Of a stretch of DNA of 64,000 nt, positions 17,330 to 27,327 are shown in pieces; the first letter of the stretch is position 1; each line of letters begins with the position of its first letter. A program made the translations under genes and the position numbers. Under the pieces are notes generated by a model that worked only from the letters and a program-made list of their open reading frames with translations, was not told the origin of the DNA and ran no database searches. The DNA is from Chitinophaga pinensis (GTDB lineage: Bacteria > Bacteroidota > Bacteroidia > Chitinophagales > Chitinophagaceae). The DNA lies in the NCBI GenBank assembly GCA_945862385.1, contig CAMAXV010000009.1:1-64000 (forward strand). Reading direction: 5' to 3'.

Positions 17330-19225
17330 ATGAGTAAATTCATTTTTCTGATCCCGCTCCTGCCGTTTGTTGGTTTTTTGATCAACGGGTTGGGAAGAAA
17401 CTTTCTTTCCAAAACACTTATAGGCATCATTGGAAGTGGCGTGCTTGTTGCGTCATTTGTATTAAGCTTGTTGGCTTTCTCTCAGGTTTCTGAACCAGGG
17501 TTTACGGTTCAGGTTATTAACCTCTTTGATTTTATCAAAGTAGCAGGATTGAATATTCCATTTGCGTTTCAGATAGATCAGCTCAGTTCTCTTTTCCTTT
17601 TGATCATAACTGGCATTGGGTCTCTGATACACATATACTCTATTGCTTATATGCATGAAGAGACACCTGCACATTTTGCACGTTATTTTGCATACCTCAA
17701 TCTCTTCGTTTTTTCCATGTTATTGCTTGTAATGGGGGCCAACTTCATTGTCATGTTCATAGGATGGGAAGGTGTAGGACTCTGCTCGTATTTATTGATT
17801 GGATACTGGTTTGGTAATAACAGCTACAACAATGCTGCAAAGAAGGCTTTCATCATGAATCGCATAGGTGACCTGGGTTTCCTCCTGGCTATTTTCTGGA
17901 TGCTTTCCCAGTTCGGTTCAATTACTTATGCAGAAGTTTTTGCGAAAGCTTCAACGGCACCAGTTACCGTGCTCACTGGGATAACCATACTTCTTTTTAT
18001 AGGTGCAATGGGTAAGTCTGCTCAGATTCCGCTTTACACCTGGTTACCTGACGCAATGGCCGGACCAACCCCCGTTTCTGCGCTTATCCACGCAGCTACG
18101 ATGGTTACTGCAGGTATTTACATGATTGCAAGAAGCAATGTACTCTACACCCTTGCACCAACAGCACAACACCTGGTTGCTATTGTTGGTATTGCCACTG
18201 CATTACTTGCCGCAACAATCGCACTCAAACAAAACGACATTAAAAAAATCCTGGCTTATTCAACTGTCAGTCAGCTCGGACTCATGTTCATGGCATTGGG
18301 GGTAGGGGCTTATACCGGTGGCGTTTTCCATGTTATGACGCATGCATTTTTCAAGGCTTTGCTTTTTCTCGGTGCAGGCAGTGTGATTCATGCCATGCAT
18401 CATGAGCAGGATATCATGAAAATGGGCGGACTGCGAAAAAAGCTTCCAATCACACATATTACATTCCTGATTGGTTGTCTTGCCATTGCAGGCCTACCTC
18501 CTTTTTCAGGGTTTTTCTCCAAAGATGAAATTCTTGCTGCCGCACATGATATGCATCCCATATATTATGCTTTAGGGGTTATCACATCCCTTATGACGGC
18601 ATTCTACATGTTCAGGTTGTATTTTCTTACTTTTTCCGGAACATTCAGGGGTACTGAAGCACAGGCGGAGCACTTGCACGAATCACCTTTCTCCATGACT
18701 TTCCCACTGATAATCCTTGCCTTGTTCTCAATAGCCGGAGGCTGGGTGGGAATTCCTGCAGTTTTTGCAGAAAATGCACATAAATTATCAGCTTTCCTAC
18801 TACCTGTATTACCTGAAAGACATCAGCATCATCACTTCTCACATTCCATGGAACTTATGATGATGGGTGCAGTGGTTTTGTTGATAGTTGTAATGATTCT
18901 TATTGCAGCTAAAAAGTTTGCCTCCGTTAAATCATCCGAAGAAAAGCAGCTTTCAGGTCTGGGTAAATTCCTTGCCAACAAATGGTACGTTGATGAATTT
19001 TACGACCTTCTTGTTGTTAAACCCGTCAGCCAACTTGCTGCATTTTTAAGCAAGGTTGTTGATCAGAAGATTATTGACGGACTTGTCAATGGCGTAGGAA
19101 GAGGTGTTCAGTTCAGCGCCAGGCAGTTGAGGTGGTTGCAAAGTGGACAGACAGGGTCTTACGTGCTGATAATGACAGTATCCATCATATTATTTTTCAT
19201 TTTCCAGTTGCTCTGGAAAGCCTAA
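17330..19225 (+). CDS. nuoL: NADH-quinone oxidoreductase subunit L
   Basis: Largest antiporter-like proton-pumping subunit, 631 residues with about 16 membrane helices. Characteristic blocks are GWEGVGLCSYLLIGYWF with the conserved Glu, GAMGKSAQIPLYTWLPDAMAG-type helix with the key Lys, and HAATMVTAGIYM. A long C-terminal part (from about 480) would form the lateral amphipathic helix and last membrane anchor. It starts 34 bases after nuoK. Confidence 0.96.
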   Translation: MSKFIFLIPLLPFVGFLINGLGRNFLSKTLIGIIGSGVLVASFVLSLLAFSQVSEPGFTVQVINLFDFIKVAGLNIPFAFQIDQLSSLFLLIITGIGSLIHIYSIAYMHEETPAHFARYFAYLNLFVFSMLLLVMGANFIVMFIGWEGVGLCSYLLIGYWFGNNSYNNAAKKAFIMNRIGDLGFLLAIFWMLSQFGSITYAEVFAKASTAPVTVLTGITILLFIGAMGKSAQIPLYTWLPDAMAGPTPVSALIHAATMVTAGIYMIARSNVLYTLAPTAQHLVAIVGIATALLAATIALKQNDIKKILAYSTVSQLGLMFMALGVGAYTGGVFHVMTHAFFKALLFLGAGSVIHAMHHEQDIMKMGGLRKKLPITHITFLIGCLAIAGLPPFSGFFSKDEILAAAHDMHPIYYALGVITSLMTAFYMFRLYFLTFSGTFRGTEAQAEHLHESPFSMTFPLIILALFSIAGGWVGIPAVFAENAHKLSAFLLPVLPERHQHHHFSHSMELMMMGAVVLLIVVMILIAAKKFASVKSSEEKQLSGLGKFLANKWYVDEFYDLLVVKPVSQLAAFLSKVVDQKIIDGLVNGVGRGVQFSARQLRWLQSGQTGSYVLIMTVSIILFFIFQLLWKA

Positions 19226-19240
19226 TCAAACGCATTGAAT

Positions 19241-20710
19241 ATGTTCGCAGCTTTTGATAATTTTCCCGCTTTACTGATCTGGTTGCCACTGGCTGGAGGT
19301 CTGCTTTCTTTTTTCATCAAATCTGAAAAAGGCGCCAAGGCAAATGCCATGATATTTTCTCTGCTTAGTTTGGTCGTCATGCTTACTGCCTTGTTTTTCA
19401 CGGCATCCAAGCATTTCATGCTCAATCAGGTGAGTTATGTATGGTTACCCGGAATTGGAAGCAGTTTTGGACTTATCCTAGACGGACTGACCAGAATACT
19501 CGGCTTACTTACGGTAATCATCTTCCCTATTGTTTTTCTGATGGTGCCGGCAAACAGGTATATCCATGCCAACAGGTTTTATGGTTTGATGCTTTTGACA
19601 CAGTGTGGACTCCTTGGAGTTTTTATGGCAACAGATGCCTTGGTATTCTATCTATTCTGGGAGCTTGCACTGATACCTGTTTATTTTCTTTCATCTGTCT
19701 GGGGTGGGGAAAAGCGCATCAGGGCAACATTTAAATTTTTCATTTATACATTTCTTGGATCACTGTTTTTGCTGATTGGCATACTATACATGTATCTCAA
19801 AACTGGTACAGGCTCATTTGGACTGGTTGCATTTTACAATGCACAGCTTTCTCAAACAGAGCAGTTCTGGATGTTTGGATTATTCTTTATCGCATTTGCC
19901 ATTAAAATGCCCGTTTTTCCTTTCCATACCTGGCAGCCCGAGGCCTATGAGGAGGCTCCGACACCAGTAACAATGGTATTGAGCGGCATCATGGTGAAAA
20001 TGGGACTTTTTGGAGTTCTGAGGTGGTTATTACCCATGTTCCCGTTGGCTGTTAAAGAATTCAATACTGTAATTATTATAGTCATAGTTGCTGGAATGGT
20101 TTACGCCTCTTTCATTGCCATTTATCAGGATAGCATCAAGCGATTGGTTGCATACTCATCCATTGCACATATTGGATTAATGGCAGCGGGTGCATTTACA
20201 CTCAAAGACAGTGCCATTCACGGACTAACTTTGCAGATGTTCAACCATGGAATCAATATTGTGGCACTATGGGTAGTGGCTGATATTGTGGAACGTAAAA
20301 CAGGTGTCACCCGAATATCACAATTGGGTGGTATTGCCCGCAAAGCGCCCATTCTTACTATGTTTCTTGTTATTGCAGCATTTGCCAATATTGCTTTGCC
20401 ACTCACCAATGCATTTGTGGGTGAATTGATGATCTTCAATGGATTGTTCCAGTTTAAACCATGGATCGCCGCATTGGCAGGTTTGAGCATAATCCTTTCT
20501 GCTGTATATACATTAAATATGGTTAAAAATGTGTTCTACGGAGAGCCGGTAGCGGCAACGTCCACCTTTACAGAAATTAACAGGATACAGGGGCTTGCAC
20601 TTACTGTGCTTACTGGACTGATTTTTGTAGTTGGCGTTTATCCCGATCCATTCTTTAAATTAATCCATGAAACGGTTGGATTGATTGTTAATAAATATGT
20701 TACCATCTAA
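19241..20710 (+). CDS. nuoM: NADH-quinone oxidoreductase subunit M
   Basis: Antiporter-like proton-pumping membrane subunit, 489 residues and about 14 helices. Key blocks are FYLFWELALIPVYFL with the conserved Glu, FAIKMPVFPFHTWQPEAYEE with the functional Lys, and AYSSIAHIGLMAAG. I start at ATG 19241; the TTG at 19235 is less likely. The gap to nuoN is 15 bases. Confidence 0.96.
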   Translation: MFAAFDNFPALLIWLPLAGGLLSFFIKSEKGAKANAMIFSLLSLVVMLTALFFTASKHFMLNQVSYVWLPGIGSSFGLILDGLTRILGLLTVIIFPIVFLMVPANRYIHANRFYGLMLLTQCGLLGVFMATDALVFYLFWELALIPVYFLSSVWGGEKRIRATFKFFIYTFLGSLFLLIGILYMYLKTGTGSFGLVAFYNAQLSQTEQFWMFGLFFIAFAIKMPVFPFHTWQPEAYEEAPTPVTMVLSGIMVKMGLFGVLRWLLPMFPLAVKEFNTVIIIVIVAGMVYASFIAIYQDSIKRLVAYSSIAHIGLMAAGAFTLKDSAIHGLTLQMFNHGINIVALWVVADIVERKTGVTRISQLGGIARKAPILTMFLVIAAFANIALPLTNAFVGELMIFNGLFQFKPWIAALAGLSIILSAVYTLNMVKNVFYGEPVAATSTFTEINRIQGLALTVLTGLIFVVGVYPDPFFKLIHETVGLIVNKYVTI

Positions 20711-20725
20711 AATATTCTTTGCTTT

Positions 20726-22105
20726 ATGAATGCAATAATTGTAGCTGCTTTGTGGGGTGTACTGATGATGTATGCCGGATTCGTTGCCAAAGGCAGGTCA
20801 ACCAACCTGCTTGCGGTAACAGGTGTTATTGTACTGCTTGTAGTGAACTGGCTTGAATACCTAGGACTTTCAATATTCAGTATAGATACAAAAGGGATGC
20901 TGGTTTACAACAGCTTCGGACTACTCTTCAATGAAGTTATTTTGTTTGCTACACTCATGTATTTCCTGCTTTCAGGTCAGGAGTTGGGCAAAAGCAATAA
21001 GACGCCTTCCGATTTATATGCACTGATATTTTTCATTCTTGCCGGAATCGCAATAATCGCAGGCTTCAAGTCTTTGCTGATGTTATTCATTGGTATCGAG
21101 ATTGTTTCAATTCCCCTTTATGTATTAGCAGGCAGCGCCAAAACAAACCTCAAGTCCAACGAAGCTGCGTTGAAATATTTCCTTATGGGTTCTTTTTCAA
21201 CCGGACTCATGCTGATGGGTATTGCATTTTTATATGGAGATGCGGGTACTTTTTTTCTTGAAGGCATCAATGCAGGTATGGGTATTATCTCTCCCATGAA
21301 AGGTATTGGTTTGGTACTCTTGCTGGCCTCTATGTCTTTCAAAGTTTCTGCAGCACCTTTCCATTTCTGGACACCGGATGTATACGATGGGAGTCCCACC
21401 GTTTTTACATCCTTCATGGCAACGATTGTTAAATCTGCAGGATTTTTTGCTTTCCTTAAACTGTTTGAATCTGCATTTGGCAATATTCATCGTGAATGGC
21501 AAATCTTAATGGCCGTAATTGTGTTCTTGACCCTGGTTATTGGTAATGTTACTGCGGTATTTCAGCAAAGTGTAAAGCGGATGCTCAGCTATTCCTCCAT
21601 CGCGCAGGCCGGATTCATGCTGCTTGGTGTTTTTGCCTTGAATGTCTTTGCCAAGCAGGGGATGATACTCTATTTTGCAGCGTACAGCCTTGCAACAATT
21701 GCAATTTTTGCTGTGCTCGCTAGGTTTAAAGATGACTCAATAGAATCATTCAATGGATTTGCCAAGAGGCAGCCTTTGGTTGCAATCTCCTTGTTGGTTT
21801 CTTTTTTATCTCTTGCAGGTATTCCACTCACGGCAGGATTTTTTGCCAAATATTTCATGTTATTAGCAGTACTAAAGGATGCAACCATGCTATGGCTCGT
21901 TGTGGTAGCCATCCTGTGTGCTGCAGTGAGTGTCTATTATTATTTCAGGGTTATTCAGGCCATGTATTTCAAAGACGTAACTGCAGACCAGGAGCAGCAG
22001 CAGTTGCCTGAATTCAACAGTGCTTTCAAAATAATTATTTTGATCAATTCATTGTTGATTCTTGCTTTGGGTATTCATCCAGACTGGCTGACAAACCTGC
22101 TATGA
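20726..22105 (+). CDS. nuoN: NADH-quinone oxidoreductase subunit N
   Basis: Third antiporter-like subunit, 459 residues with about 14 membrane helices. IGIEIVSIPLYVLAG holds the conserved membrane Glu, SMSFKVSAAPFHFWTPDVYD the functional Lys, and SYSSIAQAGFMLLG the second motif. Last gene of the nuo operon; a hairpin and another gene, an ABC permease, follow within 75 bases. Confidence 0.96.
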   Translation: MNAIIVAALWGVLMMYAGFVAKGRSTNLLAVTGVIVLLVVNWLEYLGLSIFSIDTKGMLVYNSFGLLFNEVILFATLMYFLLSGQELGKSNKTPSDLYALIFFILAGIAIIAGFKSLLMLFIGIEIVSIPLYVLAGSAKTNLKSNEAALKYFLMGSFSTGLMLMGIAFLYGDAGTFFLEGINAGMGIISPMKGIGLVLLLASMSFKVSAAPFHFWTPDVYDGSPTVFTSFMATIVKSAGFFAFLKLFESAFGNIHREWQILMAVIVFLTLVIGNVTAVFQQSVKRMLSYSSIAQAGFMLLGVFALNVFAKQGMILYFAAYSLATIAIFAVLARFKDDSIESFNGFAKRQPLVAISLLVSFLSLAGIPLTAGFFAKYFMLLAVLKDATMLWLVVVAILCAAVSVYYYFRVIQAMYFKDVTADQEQQQLPEFNSAFKIIILINSLLILALGIHPDWLTNLL

Positions 22106-22132
22106 TCGTTTTCAAGGGTTAATTTACTCCGT

Positions 22133-22151
22133 TCATCAAACTTTTTGATGA
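22133..22151. other. Perfect 8-bp hairpin between nuoN and the permease gene
   Basis: TCATCAAA (22133-22140) pairs with TTTGATGA (22144-22151) across a 3-base loop. There is no T-run after it, so it is as likely a palindromic binding site or mRNA stem as a terminator. Its right arm supplies TTTG at 22144-22147, which with TAATTTTA at 22169-22176 (21 bases between) would make an imperfect promoter just before the next ATG. Confidence 0.4.
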
Positions 22152-22180
22152 CTCACCCATTGTTTGCCTAATTTTAGGGA

Positions 22181-23461
22181 ATGAAACCATTGGATAACCT
22201 GGTGCTGGCCTGGAGAACGGTACGCGCCAATAAGCTAAGGACAGGCATAACTGTGGCCATTATCGCATTTGGCATCATGGCTTTAGTTGGCATTTTTACA
22301 GCCATCGAAGCGATGAATGAAAGCCTGCGGGATAGTTTTTCAACCATGGGCGCCAATGCCTTCAGCCTGCGGTTTAAGGAGCGAAGAGTCGGCTTTGGCA
22401 GGGGTGCTGAGGTTTCAAAAACCAATACTAAAAATCAGCGAAGGGAAAGAAAATCAAATACAGGAAAGATAATTACGTACCATCAGGCTCAACTGTTCAA
22501 GCAGTTGTATCAGTTTCCTTCAGCAGCCGTGAGTATCGGCCTCAATGGTTCGCGTAACCTCGTGGTTAATTTTGAAAATAAGAAGACTAATCCAACTGTT
22601 ACCATGAATGGGGGTGATGAAAACTACCTCCTGCTCAATGGCTATGAAATTGCTTATGGTCGTAATTTCAACAGGAGAGATGTAGAAAGTGGTCAGGATA
22701 TCTGCATCATCGGTAAAGATGTGGCATTTAAACTTTTTGGATCGAGATTTGAACGTGCTATTGATCAGGTTATCCGTGTTGGAGGTAATAAATACCGTGT
22801 GATTGGAGTCACGAAGGAAAAGGGTTCAAGTTCTTTTTTGCAGGCTGACAACATCATTTTTGCTACCTATACAAATGTCAGGCAACGCTATGCCAACAGG
22901 AACCAGTCTTTTAGTCTCGCCATTAAAGTGGATGATGTCAATCAGATGGAGTCGGCTATTGGAGAAGCTGAAGGGGTTTTCCGAACAGTCAGGGGGCTGG
23001 TAGTAACAGAAGAAAACAACTTTTATGTTGACAAAAGTGACAGTATTGCGGAGACATTCATCAACCTGCTGGGAACCATTGCAGCAGCAGCTGGAGCCAT
23101 TGGGTTTATTACATTAATAGGTGCAGCAATCGGACTGATGAATATCATGCTTGTTGCGGTAACAGAACGTACTAAAGAGGTTGGTTTGATTAAGGCACTT
23201 GGAGGCAAGCGCGGATCAATCAGGTCTCAGTTTCTTTTTGAATCTACTTTAATCAGCTTACTGGGTGCAATAATTGGTATTATTCTGGGCGTTTTAATTG
23301 GCAATCTGGTAGGCAGCCTGATGGACACACCCTTTTTTGTGCCTTGGAATATTGTGAGTATCGGGATACTTATTTGTTCTATTGTAGGGTTGGTAGCAGG
23401 ACTTTATCCAGCCATGAAAGCTGCAAAGCTTGATCCTATAGTAGCATTGCGTTACGAGTAA
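22181..23461 (+). CDS. ABC transporter permease, MacB/FtsX type
   Basis: A 426-residue inner-membrane permease with an N-terminal helix (about 17-40), a large periplasmic MacB-like domain (about 45-290) and three C-terminal helices of the FtsX domain (TIAAAAGAIGFITLIGAAIG, then LISLLGAIIGIILGVLIG, then SIGILICSIVGLVAGLYPAM). The signature MLVAVTERTKEVGLIKALGGKRG and the end YPAMKAAKLDPIVALRYE are typical of this family, which exports peptides, lipids or lipoproteins using a separate ATPase. No ATPase or membrane-fusion gene is adjacent, so its partner must be elsewhere and the substrate is unknown. Confidence 0.92.
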   Translation: MKPLDNLVLAWRTVRANKLRTGITVAIIAFGIMALVGIFTAIEAMNESLRDSFSTMGANAFSLRFKERRVGFGRGAEVSKTNTKNQRRERKSNTGKIITYHQAQLFKQLYQFPSAAVSIGLNGSRNLVVNFENKKTNPTVTMNGGDENYLLLNGYEIAYGRNFNRRDVESGQDICIIGKDVAFKLFGSRFERAIDQVIRVGGNKYRVIGVTKEKGSSSFLQADNIIFATYTNVRQRYANRNQSFSLAIKVDDVNQMESAIGEAEGVFRTVRGLVVTEENNFYVDKSDSIAETFINLLGTIAAAAGAIGFITLIGAAIGLMNIMLVAVTERTKEVGLIKALGGKRGSIRSQFLFESTLISLLGAIIGIILGVLIGNLVGSLMDTPFFVPWNIVSIGILICSIVGLVAGLYPAMKAAKLDPIVALRYE

Positions 23462-23495
23462 AAAGGTTTAATCAATTTCTTTGCCAACATATTAA

Positions 23496-23533
23496 AACGC
23501 GAAACGCCTTCCATCCGGAAGGCGTTTCGCGTT
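23496..23533. terminator. Bidirectional terminator-like hairpin
   Basis: A perfect 17-base stem (23496-23512 with 23517-23533) closes a 4-base loop ATCC, midway between two converging genes. On the minus strand it is followed by TTTTAAT, a usable T-run for the protease gene; on the plus strand the tail is weak. Its position and strength make termination for both genes likely. Confidence 0.82.
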
Positions 23534-23563
23534 AAGGGTATCAGCCACCCTGAGCTAATCTAT

Positions 23564-26134
23564 TTACTTGGGATCAAGCGCTCTTTTGATACGCTCCGCA
23601 ACATCCTGTAAGTGATATTTGCTCATGTTGTCTGTGCTGCCTGCTGCTGCAGCAAGGGCTTCAGCACGTAGAGAAGACAACTGTGCACGCACAACTGAAG
23701 TTACATCTGTTTTCTTCAGATCTGGACCAGAACTTATAGAACCACCAATGCTCAGGCTTATGCTGGTTCCACTGGCTCCGAGTAGTGAAATCATCCTTTC
23801 AACATAGCTCTTCTGTAGGTTTCTTCTGTATCCATCTATCTTTTTTCGTGCAGGTAATTCACTCCATATCCCTTTTTTAAGGTCTGTCAGCAATTCATCA
23901 ACACCATATGCATTAGCAAATCTGTTGGAGGCAACAGACATTCTGGAGAGCCTTGAAGAAGAAAGGATACTTGCAAGTGTATTGTCTTGCAGAGAACCAA
24001 GCTGATCACCAGCCGGACTATTTATCTTATCCAGGATTTTATTATCCAGCATCCAAGTTGGGGTAGTGAAAAGTTGTGTATTGAGGAATGCTACAGCCTC
24101 TTTCTGCATTGCTTTGGGGGTCACTTCAAACACTGCACCAAGCTGTTCAACACTTTTTGGTGTTTCATAGTAACCACCAATATTTCTTGAAACGTGGCCA
24201 ATGTATCTGTTAAATTGCCCAACAACCTGGCGATACATCTGGGAAAGGTTTTTATATCCATCTCCTTCTTCTTTTGTCCATTCAGGCAGGTTTGCCACAA
24301 TACGCTTCAGGTTTTTGATACCATATTCACTGGCTTTCATGGCATTATCTCCAAGGTCTTCACTTTGTGTCCTGGCATCAGCTATGTTACCATACTCATA
24401 AGTGCCAAACCATACGCGCGGATTTTTGGCAATACGCTCATTGTACAATTTATTTCTTTGCTTGCTATCTGCTTCAACATCTTCAGCGCCATAACCATAT
24501 CCCCATTCGATTGCCCACTTGTCATAGTCACCAATTCTGGGGAACAGTCCGGATTTGCTGATGTTGTCTTCCGGCTGAGCAACATAATTGAAACGGGCGT
24601 AGTCCATGATGGAAGCTGTATGACCATTGGCTTCAACCCAGTTCTTATCACGCAGTTTCTCTACTGGTGTTTTGCTGCTGGAGCCCATGTTGTGGCGGAG
24701 TCCTAGTGTGTGACCAACTTCATGAGAAGATACAAAGCGAATTAGATTACCCATCAGGTCGTCATCAAATTTCATTTTGCGGGCATCCGGATCAACTGCA
24801 GCAGTTTGAACGAAATACCAGTCATGAACAAGACTCATCACATTGTGGTACCAGCCAATATGACTTTCCAGGATTTCGCCACTCCTCGGGTCGTGGATAT
24901 TGGGACCATAGGCATTTGCAATATCGGATGCGAAGTAGCGGATAACAGAGAAACGCGCATCCTCAAGACTCATGGTGCTGTCGTTTTCAGGCCATTCCTT
25001 ACCCATGATGGCATTTTTGAAACCGGCTTTTTCGAAAGCGGCCTGCCAGTCGTCGATTCCTTTGATGAGGTAAGGCCTCCATTTTTTTGGGGTTGCCGGA
25101 TCGATGTAATAGATGATAGGTTTTTCTGGCTCTACTAGTTCACCATTTTTCCATTTTTCCATGTCTTCCTTGCGAGGTTGCAGTTTCCAGCGAACGATGA
25201 AATTTTCTGTTTCAACTTTTTGCTGATTATCTGAGTAAACAGTATAATCGTCTGCAAAGTAACCAACACGCACATCATTGGTTCTTTTTTGCATGGGTTT
25301 TTCAGGCAGAATGATGAATGAAGTATTAGTCTCGATGGTTACAGCACCTGCAGCTGAAGCTGCTGGGAGACTGGAGGAAGGGAATGCAGAAGGAATTCCA
25401 CCACCAACTGATGCTGCGTAAGTTTTTACAGTTCTTACCTCCGTATTAATAGGGAAACTCTTGATGGTTTCAATATAGGAACGATCAGCCTGAAGCATAG
25501 AAAGGTTAAGCCTTCTTTTTGCAGATGTATTTAATGAAACCGCCTGGTTATCTCCTTTCAGGAAATCTGTTACATCGATTACTGCCCCGGTTGAATCCTT
25601 GCCAAGAGCTGCAAGTGGGAAAGAAGCAGCAATTGGATCCAGATTGGAGTTGCGCACTGCTTTGTAAATGGGCTGACTGGAATCTGCAACGCTGATAATG
25701 GTAACAACGCGCATAAAAATTTTGTTATCCGGGCCTTTTTCGAACTTCACAACCTGTTGATTGGCCAGTTCACCTCCATATACACCACCGCCACCGGCTA
25801 CTTTGGAATAACGGGTAACCGCCATGATTTCCCTTCCGAAAAGCTTTTCGCTGATTTCGAAATAATATTTTTCATCAACCTTGTGAACGGTAAACAACCC
25901 ATTAGTTGTTTTTGCCTTTGCCGTAATTACGTCTTTGTAGGCTTTCGGACCACTGGCAGCACCCCGTGTAGCGCCCATTCCAAGGGCTGGTGTAGCAGGT
26001 TTTGTAGTGTCTGTTTTAGCCGGTGCAGGTGCCTGAGGCGGAACCGGCCTGCGGTTTTGAGCTATACTAAGCAGTTGACTGGCTAGGAACAGCGTGGCAA
26101 GAGCAGCCGTCCTCATCGTTTGGTTTGATCTCAT
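23564..26134 (-). CDS. Secreted zinc metalloprotease of the DUF5117/DUF5118 type
   Basis: An 856-residue exported protein. The signal peptide (AALATLFLASQLLSIAQ) is followed by a Pro/Ala/Thr-rich stretch, N-terminal DUF5118- and DUF5117-like parts (about 60-330) and a metzincin-type catalytic domain. The extended zinc motif HEVGHTLGLRHN is at residues 471-482 with the three His ligands and Glu. SIMDYARFNYVAQPEDN supplies a Met-turn-like segment. The family is common in Bacteroidota; substrates are largely unknown (established). It stands alone on the minus strand, ended by the hairpin at 23496-23533, and is divergent from exbB. Confidence 0.9.
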   Translation of the reverse strand: MRSNQTMRTAALATLFLASQLLSIAQNRRPVPPQAPAPAKTDTTKPATPALGMGATRGAASGPKAYKDVITAKAKTTNGLFTVHKVDEKYYFEISEKLFGREIMAVTRYSKVAGGGGVYGGELANQQVVKFEKGPDNKIFMRVVTIISVADSSQPIYKAVRNSNLDPIAASFPLAALGKDSTGAVIDVTDFLKGDNQAVSLNTSAKRRLNLSMLQADRSYIETIKSFPINTEVRTVKTYAASVGGGIPSAFPSSSLPAASAAGAVTIETNTSFIILPEKPMQKRTNDVRVGYFADDYTVYSDNQQKVETENFIVRWKLQPRKEDMEKWKNGELVEPEKPIIYYIDPATPKKWRPYLIKGIDDWQAAFEKAGFKNAIMGKEWPENDSTMSLEDARFSVIRYFASDIANAYGPNIHDPRSGEILESHIGWYHNVMSLVHDWYFVQTAAVDPDARKMKFDDDLMGNLIRFVSSHEVGHTLGLRHNMGSSSKTPVEKLRDKNWVEANGHTASIMDYARFNYVAQPEDNISKSGLFPRIGDYDKWAIEWGYGYGAEDVEADSKQRNKLYNERIAKNPRVWFGTYEYGNIADARTQSEDLGDNAMKASEYGIKNLKRIVANLPEWTKEEGDGYKNLSQMYRQVVGQFNRYIGHVSRNIGGYYETPKSVEQLGAVFEVTPKAMQKEAVAFLNTQLFTTPTWMLDNKILDKINSPAGDQLGSLQDNTLASILSSSRLSRMSVASNRFANAYGVDELLTDLKKGIWSELPARKKIDGYRRNLQKSYVERMISLLGASGTSISLSIGGSISSGPDLKKTDVTSVVRAQLSSLRAEALAAAAGSTDNMSKYHLQDVAERIKRALDPK

Positions 26135-26265
26135 TTTTCTCTGTTTTGTAGAACGTAAATATATCGTTATTTAACTATTAAACGTACATTAAGTAAGAAT
26201 GGTTGTGATGTCTTTTGGGCAGGAAGTTTGCGCTTAATTTGAAGAATTTTAATTTTTTTTAACCA

Positions 26266-26298
26266 TTGTACTTTTTTTAATCAATTTCATTAACTTGC
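26266..26298 (+). promoter_or_regulatory. Candidate promoter of the exb/ton operon
   Basis: TTG at 26266-26268 and TAACTTGC at 26291-26298 are separated by 22 bases and resemble the TTTG/TAnnTTTG pair, with an imperfect -7 box. It would give a leader of about 100 bases before exbB. The rest of the 270-base divergent gap is AT-rich and shows nothing else I can name. Confidence 0.32.
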
Positions 26299-26404
26299 TC
26301 TCCACCTGCAGGAACGCCCCCTTGCTAAACAGTAAGTAAGGACAGTTTAGATGCAGAAATTTTTTTTAATCAAACCGTAATCTTTAAATCAAAAAACGAA
26401 AGTC

Positions 26405-27262
26405 ATGGCAGAAACTAAACCAAACACAGCTGCTAAAGCATCAGCATCAGCTCAATCCAAAGGTGGTGGCAACGCAATTTCTTATTTGGCTCCTATCATT
26501 TGCATAGTAGCCGGATATGTAGTATGGAGATTTTTCTTGGGTAACCCGGATGGATTTACTAAGCCGGATGAACTGGGCGGTTTCTGGCCTGCACACAAAG
26601 GTCCGATTGGTGCCTGGAATCGTATGTACGAGGGTGGTATTATCGTGCCCTTGCTGATTGGATGTTTTTTCATGGTAGTTGTATTCTCAATCGAGCGTTT
26701 CCTTACTATCAGGAAAGCTACAGGTTCAGCATCCAATGCAGATTTTGTGCGTAAAGTACAATTTGAACTGGCTAACAAAAATGTTGATGCTGCTATTGCT
26801 TTGTGCGACAAGCAAAAAGGAAGCGTAGGCAATGTAATGAAGGCTGGTCTGAAGAAGTACAAAGAGATGATCTCTGCAGGCGAATTCTCAACTGATCAGA
26901 AAGTTGCTGCAATTCAAAAGGAAGTTGAAGAAGCTACTGCGCTTGAATTACCTATGTTGCAGAAGAACCTTGTGTTCCTTTCAACACTTACTTCTCTCGG
27001 TACACTTGTAGCCCTTTTGGGTACAGTATTGGGTATGATCAAATCTTTCTCCGCTCTTGGTGAAGAAGGTGGATCAGGTGCTGCTGCTGAGCTTGCCGTT
27101 GGTATCTCTGAAGCATTGTATAACACTGCACTCGGTATCGGTACTTCTTCTGTTGCCCTTATGATGTACAACGTGTTTACAACTAAGATCGATTCAATCA
27201 CTTATGGTATTGACGAGTCTGGTTTCACATTGACCCAGAGCTTTGTTTCTCAGTACAAGTAA
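26405..27262 (+). CDS. exbB: MotA/TolQ/ExbB proton channel family protein
   Basis: Inner-membrane proton channel component that, with ExbD, uses the proton motive force to power TonB-dependent outer-membrane uptake. The 285 residues have a soluble Ala/Lys-rich N terminus, a helix at about 27-47, a second at about 77-97 (IIVPLLIGCFFMVVVFSIERFL) and two C-terminal helices around GTLVALLGTVLGMIKSFSAL and GISEALYNTALGIGTSSVALMMY, which contain the conserved small-residue pore motifs. First gene of exbB-exbD-exbD-tonB. A strong hairpin separates it from the first exbD. Confidence 0.93.
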   Translation: MAETKPNTAAKASASAQSKGGGNAISYLAPIICIVAGYVVWRFFLGNPDGFTKPDELGGFWPAHKGPIGAWNRMYEGGIIVPLLIGCFFMVVVFSIERFLTIRKATGSASNADFVRKVQFELANKNVDAAIALCDKQKGSVGNVMKAGLKKYKEMISAGEFSTDQKVAAIQKEVEEATALELPMLQKNLVFLSTLTSLGTLVALLGTVLGMIKSFSALGEEGGSGAAAELAVGISEALYNTALGIGTSSVALMMYNVFTTKIDSITYGIDESGFTLTQSFVSQYK

Positions 27263-27268
27263 TTTGGT

Positions 27269-27297
27269 TTTTTTCATTCCCTTGTGGAATGAAAAAA
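27269..27297 (+). other. Intercistronic hairpin between exbB and exbD
   Basis: TTTTTTCATTCC (27269-27280) and GGAATGAAAAAA (27286-27297) form a perfect 12-base stem with loop CTTGT, in the 65-base gap. There is no T-run downstream on the plus strand, so read-through is expected. It could stabilise the exbB mRNA 3' end and help make more ExbB than ExbD (inference). Confidence 0.55.
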
Positions 27298-27327
27298 TTC
27301 CAGCATCTAAATCTTAAATAAGTAAAC

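Noticed and set aside
24194-24706. 170-residue plus-strand frame inside the metalloprotease gene
   Set aside because: It lies antisense to the well-supported protease coding region with the zinc motif, and has no family features.
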